In this document: positions 14,918 to 23,357 of the stretch, in pieces
Position numbering within the stretch: position 1 is the stretch's first letter
Layout of the letters: each line of letters starts with the position of its first letter
DNA from: Burkholderiales bacterium PBB3
GTDB lineage: Bacteria > Pseudomonadota > Gammaproteobacteria > Burkholderiales > Burkholderiaceae_C
NCBI GenBank assembly: GCA_002256115.1
Contig: NKIK01000041.1
Location: 1-38,344 of the forward strand
Direction: 5' to 3'
Length of the DNA: 38,344 nucleotides
Translations under genes and position numbers: made by a program
Notes under the pieces: model-generated
What the model was told of the DNA's origin: nothing
Seen by the model: only the letters and a program-made list of their open reading frames with translations
Database searches by the model: none

Positions 14918-15844
14918 TTAGCGGGGGTTGCTTGGGGTGGTCAAAATATCACGCCACCTGGCCCGATCAGCCTCTATGCGCTCTCGCTCAGCAATGGCGT
15001 CGCGGCGCTTCTCCTCTTCGCGCTCTTGCTGTTGACGTTTTTCTTCCTGGCGTGCTTGCCGGGCGCGCTCTTCGGCAAATTGCAGCTCGGCCGACACCTG
15101 GTCGCCGCGGCGGCGGCTTTCTTCGGCAAAATGGCGCTCGTTGTCTTCTGCGCGGCGCTTGTCTTCGTCCGCCTTGCGCTGGGCAGCCTCTTCGCGCCGA
15201 CGGTTGGCCTCTAGCAGTTCAAGCTCGGCACGGTTGGCTGGGCGTACGCCATGCGCCTGAAAATACTCTTGCGCAACCAGCTTGTCTTCGGCCTGGCTCC
15301 TGGCCTTGCCGCCATCGTCCGGTTGCTGGGACACCATAAACAAAAACAGCAGCTTGATCACCATGGCCACCGCCGCCAGTGTGCCCAAGGTCAGCAGCAG
15401 CGTTCTGGAGGATGCCAGCAAGATCGGCGGAATGAAGTGCCCAACGGGCTTATGCAGTGGCTCGAATTGCCCACTGGCAACCTCGGCTTTCAGCGCCAGG
15501 GCATCGGCCCGCAAAGCCATGGCCTCGGCGCGCAACACCATGGCGTCCGCACGCAGGGAGACCGCGTCCGGCTTGTCCATAGGCACCAAGGCCAAGGGCG
15601 CAGGGGACGCGGGTTCTTTGGTGACAGTTAAATGGGCATCGTAAGCGTCGCGCGACAAAGGGGTCGAGAGGGTGGTGAAAGCCACCCGCACCAGACGCGA
15701 CTGCAGCTCAAAGTCTTCCCGGCCCAGCTGGACCTGCTTGGCTTCGAGTGCCTGGATCAAACGATCATGCGCGACCCGGATGTCAGCGTAGCTGGCATCT
15801 GCAGGCACTTCCAATATTTCATAGAGGGTTTTTTTGCTGGCCAT
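14918..15844 (-). CDS. Membrane protein with degenerate J-like domain and coiled coil
   Basis: The ATG at 15844 gives 308 residues; a GTG at 15856 would add four. Residues 1-72 follow the J-domain pattern (TLYEILEVPADASYADIRVAHDRL, here cited only as a region; LSTPLSRDAYDAHL closes it), but the HPD that activates Hsp70 is absent. Three tandem heptads, RADAMVL, RAEAMAL and RADALAL, lie at residues 98-118. One membrane helix follows at about 147-171, then a long, highly charged Arg/Glu-rich coiled coil (about 195-300). It is the first gene of the unit with the lipoprotein and the true J-domain protein. The degenerate domain may act as a J-like dimerisation or decoy part (inference). Confidence 0.82.
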   Translation of the reverse strand: MASKKTLYEILEVPADASYADIRVAHDRLIQALEAKQVQLGREDFELQSRLVRVAFTTLSTPLSRDAYDAHLTVTKEPASPAPLALVPMDKPDAVSLRADAMVLRAEAMALRADALALKAEVASGQFEPLHKPVGHFIPPILLASSRTLLLTLGTLAAVAMVIKLLFLFMVSQQPDDGGKARSQAEDKLVAQEYFQAHGVRPANRAELELLEANRRREEAAQRKADEDKRRAEDNERHFAEESRRRGDQVSAELQFAEERARQARQEEKRQQQEREEEKRRDAIAERERIEADRARWRDILTTPSNPR

Positions 15845-16029
15845 TCTGGTTTCCACAGTTCGCGCACTTCGAGCATTTTGCGCAGCAATTTTAGGTCAGT
15901 GCGCGCGCAGCCCGCCAGCCCACGGCAAACAGGTGCCGCCGTTCAGTCCGTGGCAAAGCCCCCTTGTCGGATGCCCAGATAGAATGCTTTTGAACGTGTT
16001 GAAATCATCCTTTCACCCCACCAGGCGCC

Positions 16030-16995
16030 ATGGCAACCTTTGAGCCCCACAAGACCGCTCTTGCACCGCCAGAAATGGCAGCCCCCGATACGGCGGCAGC
16101 GCCTCTGGGTTCGTCTGCCGCGACGATGGTGGTCCTGTTTGCAGACGTAGCCGGTAGCACCAAGCTGTACGACGCCCTGGGCGACACCCAGGCCAAGGCC
16201 ATGGTCGATGAGTGCATTGCCACCATGCGTACCGTGGTGGCCCAATACGGTGGGCGGGTGATCAAGACCATTGGTGACGAAGTCATGTGCGTGCTGCCCA
16301 ATGCCGATGCCGGCTTGCTGGCCGCCACCGACATGCAAACCAAAATCGACGCCCTGCCAGAGGTCTCTAACACCAAGCGCGCCATCCGGGTGGGCTTTCA
16401 CTTTGGCCCGGTCATCGAAGAGCACAACGACGTGTTTGGCGATACCGTGAATCTGGCCGCGCGCATGGCGGGCTTGGCTAAGGGCACGCAAATCATGACG
16501 ACTTTGGCCACAGTGCAACTGATGGTGCCCATGCTGCGGGCCTCCACACGCCGCATTGCGGCCCTGGCCGTCAAGGGCAAGGGCGATAACGTTGAGGTAT
16601 GTGAAGTCATTTGGCAGGCGGGTGAAGAGCTGACCATGGCCACCCCATCCATGACGCATGCGCCGCGCCACATTGAATTGGTGCTGCGCTTTGGCGCTAC
16701 ACAGCGCTCACTGCAAGATTCCAATAGTGGAATCGTTTTGGGCCGCGATGTTAGCTGCCAGATGGTGGTGCCCGACCGCATGGCGTCGCGCCAGCACGCA
16801 CGGGTTGAGCGCCGCCGCGACAAATTTATTCTGACCGACCAAAGCACCAATGGCACCTATGTCGTGTTTGATGGCGAGGCCGAAATGGTGCTGCGGCGGG
16901 AAGAGGTGATGCTGCGCGGCAGCGGGCGTATCGCCCTAGGCCACAGCGTGACGGACTCGCCCGACGAGACGATTTACTTCGAAGTCAAGCGCTAG
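16030..16995 (+). CDS. Class III nucleotide cyclase fused to FHA domain
   Basis: The enzyme would make cAMP (or cGMP) and bind phosphothreonine proteins. The cyclase domain spans about residues 32-190: metal Asp39 (LFADVAGST) and Asp83 (TIGDEVM), base-recognition Lys79, and the transition-state Asn141 and Arg145 (FGDTVNLAARM). All catalytic residues are present. The C-terminal FHA domain (about 218-315) has IVLGRD, SRQHARV and TDQSTNGTYV, the complete phosphopeptide-binding set. There is no membrane segment. The gene converges with the Ser/Thr kinase gene (45 bases between their ends). A kinase next to an FHA protein suggests that the kinase's phosphorylation recruits or controls the cyclase (inference). 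Confidence 0.93.
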   Translation: MATFEPHKTALAPPEMAAPDTAAAPLGSSAATMVVLFADVAGSTKLYDALGDTQAKAMVDECIATMRTVVAQYGGRVIKTIGDEVMCVLPNADAGLLAATDMQTKIDALPEVSNTKRAIRVGFHFGPVIEEHNDVFGDTVNLAARMAGLAKGTQIMTTLATVQLMVPMLRASTRRIAALAVKGKGDNVEVCEVIWQAGEELTMATPSMTHAPRHIELVLRFGATQRSLQDSNSGIVLGRDVSCQMVVPDRMASRQHARVERRRDKFILTDQSTNGTYVVFDGEAEMVLRREEVMLRGSGRIALGHSVTDSPDETIYFEVKR

Positions 16996-17040
16996 GGGCA
17001 CTTGCCCCCGGCGATTGCAGTCCTAAAGGCCCCCAGGCCT

Positions 17041-19464
17041 TCAAGCCGACTTGTTGGGGCGCACTTTCAGCAGGGGCTTGCCGCGTACATCGGGCGCGTC
17101 GATCAAGCCCGCCGGGGCCACAGACTCCATTTTGCTGCGCACAGCCGCTTCGGCACAGGGGGGCGAAAAGCTGGCGTTGACTCCAGTAGCCGTTACATCG
17201 GTCAGCGCAAAGCAGGCCTGGCCCAGCTTGGTGTTGAGGGACTTCAGAATCACGTCTTGCACCAGGCTGCCAGCACTGCCCTCCGCAAGCTGTAGTTGGT
17301 ATTTGCCGGTGTCGCCCACCATTTGGGCATCCAGCACCTGGCGAAAGCCACGCAGCTCGCGCAACAGCGACTTGGCGCTTTGTGCGTCCGGCAAACCCGC
17401 CACCTGGAACAGTACCTTCTGGCTACCAAAATTAAAGTGCTGCAGGAAGAAGTTTTTCGAGAACTCGTCGCCCACCAGTTTTCCGATTTCCGCCAGGGCC
17501 AGGTCTTCGGTGTTCCAGCTCTTGCCGGTGGGGGTGACGGTGTTGAGGTAAATTTCTTCACCGCTGGTTTTGTCGATTGCCTTCAGAGTCCAGGAGGTCA
17601 AGTTCGTCTGGCTTACGGTAAGCCCGGACGCTTCCAGCTTTCTTGACAGCAACTTCAACTTGACCTCACCCACCACCTGAAAATCGGCCGGCTTGGCGTT
17701 GGCTGCGGCGGCCACATCGCCTTCGTTGGACCACACCTTGAAACCAAAGGAGCGAATGCGCTCTTTAAGAACGTTCTCGGCAATGGCTGATCGCGCTGGG
17801 GGCAGCGCCTGCGCACTTTCTACCTGCATAACCCCAATCTGCACGGCCACCTTGGGGTCGCCATTGTTGCGAATGAAATCAATGCGCTCGTCTTTGGACA
17901 GCTGGTTGAGCGACTTCTGCACCTCGCGCACTTTCACCACGGCGCGCGCTTCGGCTTCCATCAGTCCGGAAGGGCCTGCAACGGGCGTGCCGTCCTGCAA
18001 AACGGTTTTGATAAAGGCACCGGATTGAGAAAACAGCTTTTGCTCCAAGACCGCATAGTTTTTGTCTAGGGAGCCTTTGTCGACATACAAAGCCAGTGCT
18101 TTCTCGACCAGTTGGCGTTTGGCATCGGCGCGCGCCTCGGCCAAGGCGGCAGCTTCGTCACCCTTGAACTTGGGGTCTTTGGGGTCTACCAAGCCCAGAG
18201 CGCTGATGACCATCGTGCCGGGCTCTAGCGCGGGTTCATTGGCAGCTGCTGGGGTGCTGGTTGTAGCGGCGTTTTGGGCGCTGGCTGCTGGGTTGTTATT
18301 GCTCGCCGTAGCAGCGGGCACCTCTGCGGCCGCCTGTGTTGCGTTGGGAGCTTGCTTGGTTAGCGTGACATAGGCCACGCCGCCCAGTACCAACGCAGCC
18401 GCCACGCCCGCAAAGGCCAGAAGCGGTATTTTGGACTTGGATGCTTCGCTACTGGCGGGCGCGGTCGATGGGAGCGCCGCGCCTACTGCGGGTTTGGCAG
18501 CGGGCGCAGCCTTGGTGGGCGCACTGGCCGCCACCTGCGCAGGTGGCGGCGTGGTGTGGGTGTTCACCACGGTTTGGTCCGTGGGCGGACCAGCCACGGC
18601 CGCCTTGATCGCGTCGGAGAACTCTTGGGCAGTTTGAAAGCGCTCGTCGGGGTTTTTGGCCATGGCCTTTTTGACGACAGAGTCAAAAGCGGGCGGCAGT
18701 GCAACGTTCAGCATGGACGGTGCCAGCGGCTCTTCCCGCAGCACCTTGTACATGATGGTGGTGGTGTTTCCGGTAAAGGGTTTTTCGCCAGTCAAGAATT
18801 GGTACAGGATGACGCCGCACGAGAAAATGTCACTACGGCCATCCACGGTTTGCCCCATGAACTGCTCTGGCGACATATAGGACGGCGTGCCCATGACGGT
18901 GCCGGCCTGGGTTAGTTCCGATTTCTCCACCCGCGCAATACCAAAGTCTGCCACCTTGATGCTGCCATCGTCCAGCACGATCAGGTTGGCCGGTTTCATG
19001 TCGCGGTGGACGACGCCATTGCTGTGCGCGTGGCCCAATGCAGACAGCATCTCGCCCATGATGCGTTGCACTTCGGGCAGGGCAAAGCGCTCATTGGCTT
19101 CAAAGTAATCGCGCAGCTCCTTACCTTTGACAAACTCCATCGCAATGAAGGCGACGCGCTTCTCTTGGCCCTGTGTATCTGCGGGAGCGGCCACCATGGT
19201 GTGATCGTCTTCAGCCACTACCTCGCCATAGTCGTAGATGGCCACGATGTGCGGATGGTTCAGCCGCCCGGCGGCCTGTGCCTCGCGCTTGAAGCGGGCC
19301 ATGACACTCTGCGATTCTTCGGCACCGAGCTGCTGCGGCAAGATGGTCTTGATCGCTACGACCCGTTCGATGACGGGATCAAAACCCTCATACACAACGC
19401 CCATGGCACCCTTGCCGAGTTCGCGTCGAATCTGGTACTTGCCGAGTTTATTGAATGCCGCCAT
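17041..19464 (-). CDS. Transmembrane Ser/Thr protein kinase with FlgT/CsgG-like periplasmic region
   Basis: An 807-residue Hanks-type kinase. The kinase domain covers residues 10-290: P-loop GKGAMGVVY (17-25), Lys39, HRDMKPAN (153-160), DFG (173-175) and SPE (198-200). It is complete and probably active. A Pro/Ala linker leads to one membrane helix at about 346-366. The rest (about 370-807) lies in the periplasm. It carries no PASTA repeats. Instead it has a region (ALAEARADAKRQLVEKALALYVD) and later segments (FGFKVWSNE, then FQVVGEVKLKLLSRK) that resemble FlgT-like and CsgG-associated envelope proteins. The operon upstream encodes a CsgG-like protein and a protein of similar layout (spacing 21 and 54 bases), so all three probably act together. 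Confidence 0.93.
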   Translation of the reverse strand: MAAFNKLGKYQIRRELGKGAMGVVYEGFDPVIERVVAIKTILPQQLGAEESQSVMARFKREAQAAGRLNHPHIVAIYDYGEVVAEDDHTMVAAPADTQGQEKRVAFIAMEFVKGKELRDYFEANERFALPEVQRIMGEMLSALGHAHSNGVVHRDMKPANLIVLDDGSIKVADFGIARVEKSELTQAGTVMGTPSYMSPEQFMGQTVDGRSDIFSCGVILYQFLTGEKPFTGNTTTIMYKVLREEPLAPSMLNVALPPAFDSVVKKAMAKNPDERFQTAQEFSDAIKAAVAGPPTDQTVVNTHTTPPPAQVAASAPTKAAPAAKPAVGAALPSTAPASSEASKSKIPLLAFAGVAAALVLGGVAYVTLTKQAPNATQAAAEVPAATASNNNPAASAQNAATTSTPAAANEPALEPGTMVISALGLVDPKDPKFKGDEAAALAEARADAKRQLVEKALALYVDKGSLDKNYAVLEQKLFSQSGAFIKTVLQDGTPVAGPSGLMEAEARAVVKVREVQKSLNQLSKDERIDFIRNNGDPKVAVQIGVMQVESAQALPPARSAIAENVLKERIRSFGFKVWSNEGDVAAAANAKPADFQVVGEVKLKLLSRKLEASGLTVSQTNLTSWTLKAIDKTSGEEIYLNTVTPTGKSWNTEDLALAEIGKLVGDEFSKNFFLQHFNFGSQKVLFQVAGLPDAQSAKSLLRELRGFRQVLDAQMVGDTGKYQLQLAEGSAGSLVQDVILKSLNTKLGQACFALTDVTATGVNASFSPPCAEAAVRSKMESVAPAGLIDAPDVRGKPLLKVRPNKSA

Positions 19465-19485
19465 GGTGGCTTTTTCCTATGCAGA

Positions 19486-20292
19486 TTATTTGTATTTGGC
19501 GTCAATATCCCACACCGCAGTTTGGATCAGGCGCTGCACCATCGTGTCCAAGCCGACGCCGCCTTTGGCTGCACTAGAGATACCCATCACACTCTCTTGC
19601 GTTGAGCCCACTTCCATTTTTAACTCTTTGTAGCCTTGCGCTACTTGGTCTGTGGTGGTCGCGTCCATGATCTTGTAGCGCATACCGATCAGCCACACTC
19701 CCGTAGTGTCTTGGTTGTTGACAGAGCCCGCAACAGTGCCAGCCACTGCACCCGCCGCGCCACCGAACATGCTGAGCAGGCCACCCGCCGCGCGTCCGTC
19801 AAAGCCCTTTTTGTTCTCTGCAATTTGCTCGGCTTTCAGAATGTCAAATTTCACGATCCACTTGGTGGTTTTGAGCTTGCCCACTTGCATGGACTTACGC
19901 GCCAACGCTGGGTCGCCCATGTTGTAAGCCAATGAAACTTCCTGAATCAAGTTACCCAGGTTCGAACGCTCCAAAACCGGGAAGTTGGCCGAGGACAACT
20001 CAAGTTCACCGAAGTCCGCAATATTGTTGGACGAGAATTTTTGGGTGAATGTCGCGTTGTTGCTCTTGATTTCGCCGGGGATGACGACCAGTGCAGGTCC
20101 CTTTTTGTTGCGATTGGTGTATTCCACTTCTTTGTATGCCGCTGCATCTGCAGCGTCATTGGCTTTGTTAGAAGTAGAGCTGCCAGCCGTTGGAGACGGG
20201 TTGCCAAATGTGGGTTGTGCATGCACCGCAGTGGCTGTCGCCAAAGTTGCCAACACAGCGACTGCGGCCAGGGATTTGATTGAGTAGCGCAT
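19486..20292 (-). CDS. CsgG-like exported protein
   Basis: A 268-residue protein with a signal peptide cleaved near VHA (residue 25). There is no lipobox Cys, unlike curli CsgG, which is a lipoprotein. The mature part has the CsgG/TolB-N signature: FPVLERSNLGNLIQE, then alternating strands (TKWIVKFDILKAEQI). It ends in a Gly/Ala-rich stretch (LLSMFGGAAGAVAGTVAGSV), DTTGVWLIGMRYKIMD and a helix. CsgG forms an outer-membrane export channel for curli; no curli subunit gene is visible here, so the cargo is unknown. The ATG has AGGAG six bases upstream. It is the middle gene of the unit with the kinase. Confidence 0.85.
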   Translation of the reverse strand: MRYSIKSLAAVAVLATLATATAVHAQPTFGNPSPTAGSSTSNKANDAADAAAYKEVEYTNRNKKGPALVVIPGEIKSNNATFTQKFSSNNIADFGELELSSANFPVLERSNLGNLIQEVSLAYNMGDPALARKSMQVGKLKTTKWIVKFDILKAEQIAENKKGFDGRAAGGLLSMFGGAAGAVAGTVAGSVNNQDTTGVWLIGMRYKIMDATTTDQVAQGYKELKMEVGSTQESVMGISSAAKGGVGLDTMVQRLIQTAVWDIDAKYK

Positions 20293-20346
20293 GGGGTCTC
20301 CTTCTAAGTAAACAATGGGTAAATGGATGGCGTTTTTACGCTGCCT

Positions 20347-21003
20347 TCAGCGTACGCCGGACTTGCTGCAGTAGTCGCTGTAGAGTTGGGCAACAACGTC
20401 TTCGGCCTGTTCATTGACAAGCGTTAAGGCCATGCCGTTGACGTCTGCACCTGCGTAGCTGGCGCTCTCTGCATTCGCCTGCGACAGCAGTTTCCCGTCG
20501 GCTCCCGTCAGGCTAAAAGCCATGCTGACCGTAACCTGGTTGACGTTAACCATTTGGTTGTAGGACGCTGACGTTGAAATAAGGCCGCGCAAAACATATT
20601 GGGCTGCCATGCGCCGCGATGCACTCAGTGCGGCATCTGCATCGTTCTTGAAATAGGCATCAATTTCAGCTTGCTTAACTTGCGCGCGTATTTGCTCTTG
20701 TGTCACTGTTTTAAGACCCAGCGCTTGCAGCTTGCGGTTAATAGCGTCAAAGTGGGGGCTGAATCCTGACTGCGCGGCGTTGATGGCACCATTTTGGTTT
20801 TGCCCGATCAGAACCATGATTTTTTGGTTCTTCAGTTTGGCTTTGCAGGGCGTGTTGAGCAGCGCCTGCACCCGCGCCTTGCCTTGGGCCTCTTGTTCCT
20901 TCGCCGCTTTTTCGTCGTCGGAAAACTTGAAGGTCTGGGCATGGGCCATGCCCGCCACCAGAAAGCTGGCAAAGATGGTAGACCCGAGTTGGCGCAAGTT
21001 CAT
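20347..21003 (-). CDS. Exported protein of the kinase operon, unknown function
   Basis: The ATG at 21003 gives 218 residues with a signal peptide ending AHA (residue 22); the frame is open further upstream to 21198, but that part has no signal-like or conserved sequence. The mature protein has a helix rich in Lys, Glu and Ala, a strand (KIMVLIGQNQNG), a helix (INRKLQALGLKTVTQEQI) and a strand YVLRGLIS. Then come a long beta strand pair (VNQVTVSMAFSLTGADGKLL) and a terminal helix. This layout is close to the kinase's C-terminal region and to the substrate side of CsgG/FlgT-type proteins. No named family is claimed. It is the first gene of the kinase operon. Confidence 0.8.
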   Translation of the reverse strand: MNLRQLGSTIFASFLVAGMAHAQTFKFSDDEKAAKEQEAQGKARVQALLNTPCKAKLKNQKIMVLIGQNQNGAINAAQSGFSPHFDAINRKLQALGLKTVTQEQIRAQVKQAEIDAYFKNDADAALSASRRMAAQYVLRGLISTSASYNQMVNVNQVTVSMAFSLTGADGKLLSQANAESASYAGADVNGMALTLVNEQAEDVVAQLYSDYCSKSGVR

Positions 21004-21161
21004 AGGATGTGCTGTGTGGGCAGGCGGAGCGTGGCTACATAGAAAACGGATTCTCGTACTTTTTAGGTGGGCTTTGACGGGATTCAGTTTGCGGCATGCC
21101 AAATCGGTCACAGAAAGCACCCGCATTGCTGCATAGCGAATGGTGATGTACCTGTAGCAAA

Positions 21162-21190
21162 CAAAAAAACCGCCCATCAGGGCGGTTTTT
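21162..21190 (-). terminator. Intrinsic terminator after the amylase gene
   Basis: A 7-bp stem ACCGCCC/GGGCGGT with an ATCA loop is flanked on the minus strand by a run of T. It lies 20 bases beyond the amylase stop and just before the leader of the kinase operon, so it should separate the two transcripts. An A-run on the other side makes it partly bidirectional. Confidence 0.88.
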
Positions 21191-21209
21191 GTAAGCATTT
21201 GTATTGGGC

Positions 21210-23357
21210 TTAGAACTTGAAGTTGCCGTCGCTCCGCAGAACGGGGGATGCGCAGGAGGCTGGTGTCGTCACTTCGCGGTTACCCGATGCTGTGGTTTGG
21301 TTGCTTTCCCATACGGCGGTGCTGCCGTTCCATTTCACATACTTATATTGGATGGCGGTGTTGACGGGCAGGGTTGCGGTTCCCGTCCAGGGGACATTGG
21401 CTCCACTGCCTTGGATGACCAGCGCAAATCCGGAAGCGGGTGTCCAGTTGCCCAGGGCGGTTTGGTTGCCAACCACGTACAGGTTCTGGCCAGACACGGT
21501 ATTCGCGTTGGCGATCGTGAACTTGACTTGGCAACCTGCTGGGGCGGCCAGTGTCGCAATCGATAGTGGCGCGCTGACGGCAGAACCGTTACCCGCTGCG
21601 TCGTGCGCCGACACGGTATAGCTGTAGGTGGTCGCAGCGGAAAGCCCGGTGTTGGTAAAGCTGGTGTATGCCGTGGTTGTGACCTGCGTGCCGTTGCGCA
21701 GCACTTTGTACAGTGATACGCCAACGTTGTCGGTCGATGCTGTCCAGCTCACCGTGGCGGCGCTAGATGTGACATTGCTCTTCACTAGCCCGGTCGGTAC
21801 GCTGGGTGGCGTGGTATCGCCACCACCGGTGACCTTCTGATTCGCATGGATAGCCACAGCGGGCACGACGCTGCCACCATTGGCTGCAATGCTCAGTGTC
21901 GCTTGACCGCTGCTATTGACCACCACGCTTGCACCAGTGCAACCGCTGTTTGCCGCGTTCAACTCGCCTTGAATGACGTTGCAGTAGGTGCCAGCAGGCA
22001 GGCCGGTTTGAAACGTGGCGTTCCACGCGGCAAACTCATTGTTAATAGCCACAAATCCTTTGTTGCCCCGGCTGAAGGCAATCTGGTTGGTGGTGCCATT
22101 AATAAAGTTGCCAACCCCTTGACCAGAGGTCGTGGAGCGGAACTTGACCATATTGGCGACATTGCCCCAGCGGTGGATGAAGTCCCAGTTCACATTGATC
22201 AGTGGATTGCCACTGGCATCGAAGGGGCTGGCGCTCGGGTTGGTTTGGTCTTTGTTGGTAAACCGGAAGCCCGAATGCACTTGGGCGTGTCCGTAGGGCC
22301 AGGCGAGCATGAACACATTGGCCAGGTCATAGCGTTTGCTGCCTTGGGTGTCGTTGGTGATACCAGTGAAATTACTGGCAATCAACGAATCGCCACTGCG
22401 CTCGGTGTCCCAGTTGTTCACAAATACGGTGGCTTTGGGGCTATCGATAAACCCCCAGGTGCCGCCCCAATTGCCCGGAGTGCCCATGTAGGTCCGAATT
22501 TGCGAGAGTTGGTTGCCATTGGTGCCGCGGAATGTCTCGCGCATAGCGTAGGTGAACTTGAATTCATTCACCGTACCGCTGGAGAAGTAGTCGGCGCGGT
22601 TCACGTTGCCGTCCGGAATGATTTCGTGTGTCACCCACACGGCCTCTCCCGCTTGGGTGGTTTGTGCCACGCCACTCACAAAGGCCTGCAAATCAGCGGG
22701 CTGCATGTGCTTGGACGCATCAAAGCGGAATCCATCCACGCCCATGTTGAGCAACTTGCTCAGGTAGTTTTTCACCTGGGTGCGAACGTAAGTGGTCTCG
22801 GTTGCCAGATCAATCAGGCCCACCAAGCGGCAGTTGCGCACGCCGCTTTGGTTGCCGGGGTTGCCGTAGTCGCCGTCTTGAATGGCGCAGTTGGCATGGA
22901 AATCGTTGCCGCTAAAAAAAGGATAGGTCAGCGTATTGGCATTCCAGGTGCTGCCATCGGTGGCGGTGCCCGAATTGGGTGCCATATGGTTCACCACCAC
23001 GTCGGCATAAATGCGGACGCCCGCAGCATGGCAGGTGTTGACCATGGTTTGGAACTGCGCTTCCGTTCCCATGGCGCTGTTCAGCACGGTGTAGTTCACG
23101 GGTTGGTACATGTCGTACCAAAAACCCAAATTGGGTGCCGCGTGGGGCGGCGATACCTGAACCGCGCCATAGCCCTTGGGGCCCAGCCAGTTGGTGCATT
23201 CCTTGGCAATGTCATTCCATTTCCATCGGAACATTTGCACGGATGTGTCGCTGGGGTTGAGGGCGTAGGCGGGCGTCGATAGGGCCAGGGTGCCGCAAAA
23301 AACTGCGCAACCGGCGACCAGACGTTTGAGTAGAGGCGTTAGAGATCGGCTTGTCAT
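21210..23357 (-). CDS. Secreted alpha-amylase with FN3 and starch-binding domain
   Basis: The enzyme hydrolyses alpha-1,4 bonds of starch outside the cell. The ATG at 23357 (CGGAG upstream) gives 715 residues with a Sec signal ending near AYA (residue 32). The GH13 barrel shows DVVVNH (119-124), GFRFDASKH (209-217, nucleophile D213) and acid/base E245 (HEIIPDG). The pattern is that of chloride-dependent animal/actinobacterial-type amylases. Region IV reads FVNNWD (D317), where nearly all family members have FVDNHD, so the usual His is Trp and an Asp is Asn. After the catalytic part come a fibronectin type III domain (about 515-605) and a C-terminal CBM20 starch-binding domain (about 610-715, with NLYVVGNQTALGNW). 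A terminator follows. Confidence 0.94.
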   Translation of the reverse strand: MTSRSLTPLLKRLVAGCAVFCGTLALSTPAYALNPSDTSVQMFRWKWNDIAKECTNWLGPKGYGAVQVSPPHAAPNLGFWYDMYQPVNYTVLNSAMGTEAQFQTMVNTCHAAGVRIYADVVVNHMAPNSGTATDGSTWNANTLTYPFFSGNDFHANCAIQDGDYGNPGNQSGVRNCRLVGLIDLATETTYVRTQVKNYLSKLLNMGVDGFRFDASKHMQPADLQAFVSGVAQTTQAGEAVWVTHEIIPDGNVNRADYFSSGTVNEFKFTYAMRETFRGTNGNQLSQIRTYMGTPGNWGGTWGFIDSPKATVFVNNWDTERSGDSLIASNFTGITNDTQGSKRYDLANVFMLAWPYGHAQVHSGFRFTNKDQTNPSASPFDASGNPLINVNWDFIHRWGNVANMVKFRSTTSGQGVGNFINGTTNQIAFSRGNKGFVAINNEFAAWNATFQTGLPAGTYCNVIQGELNAANSGCTGASVVVNSSGQATLSIAANGGSVVPAVAIHANQKVTGGGDTTPPSVPTGLVKSNVTSSAATVSWTASTDNVGVSLYKVLRNGTQVTTTAYTSFTNTGLSAATTYSYTVSAHDAAGNGSAVSAPLSIATLAAPAGCQVKFTIANANTVSGQNLYVVGNQTALGNWTPASGFALVIQGSGANVPWTGTATLPVNTAIQYKYVKWNGSTAVWESNQTTASGNREVTTPASCASPVLRSDGNFKF

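Noticed and set aside
19486..20292. A curli system
   Set aside because: Only a CsgG-like protein without lipobox is seen; no CsgA, CsgB, CsgE or CsgF candidates are in the window.
21846..23282. A 478-codon open frame antisense to the amylase gene
   Set aside because: It lies wholly opposite a gene with clear GH13 motifs, and its composition (Gly, His, Val rich) is that of a GC-rich shadow frame.
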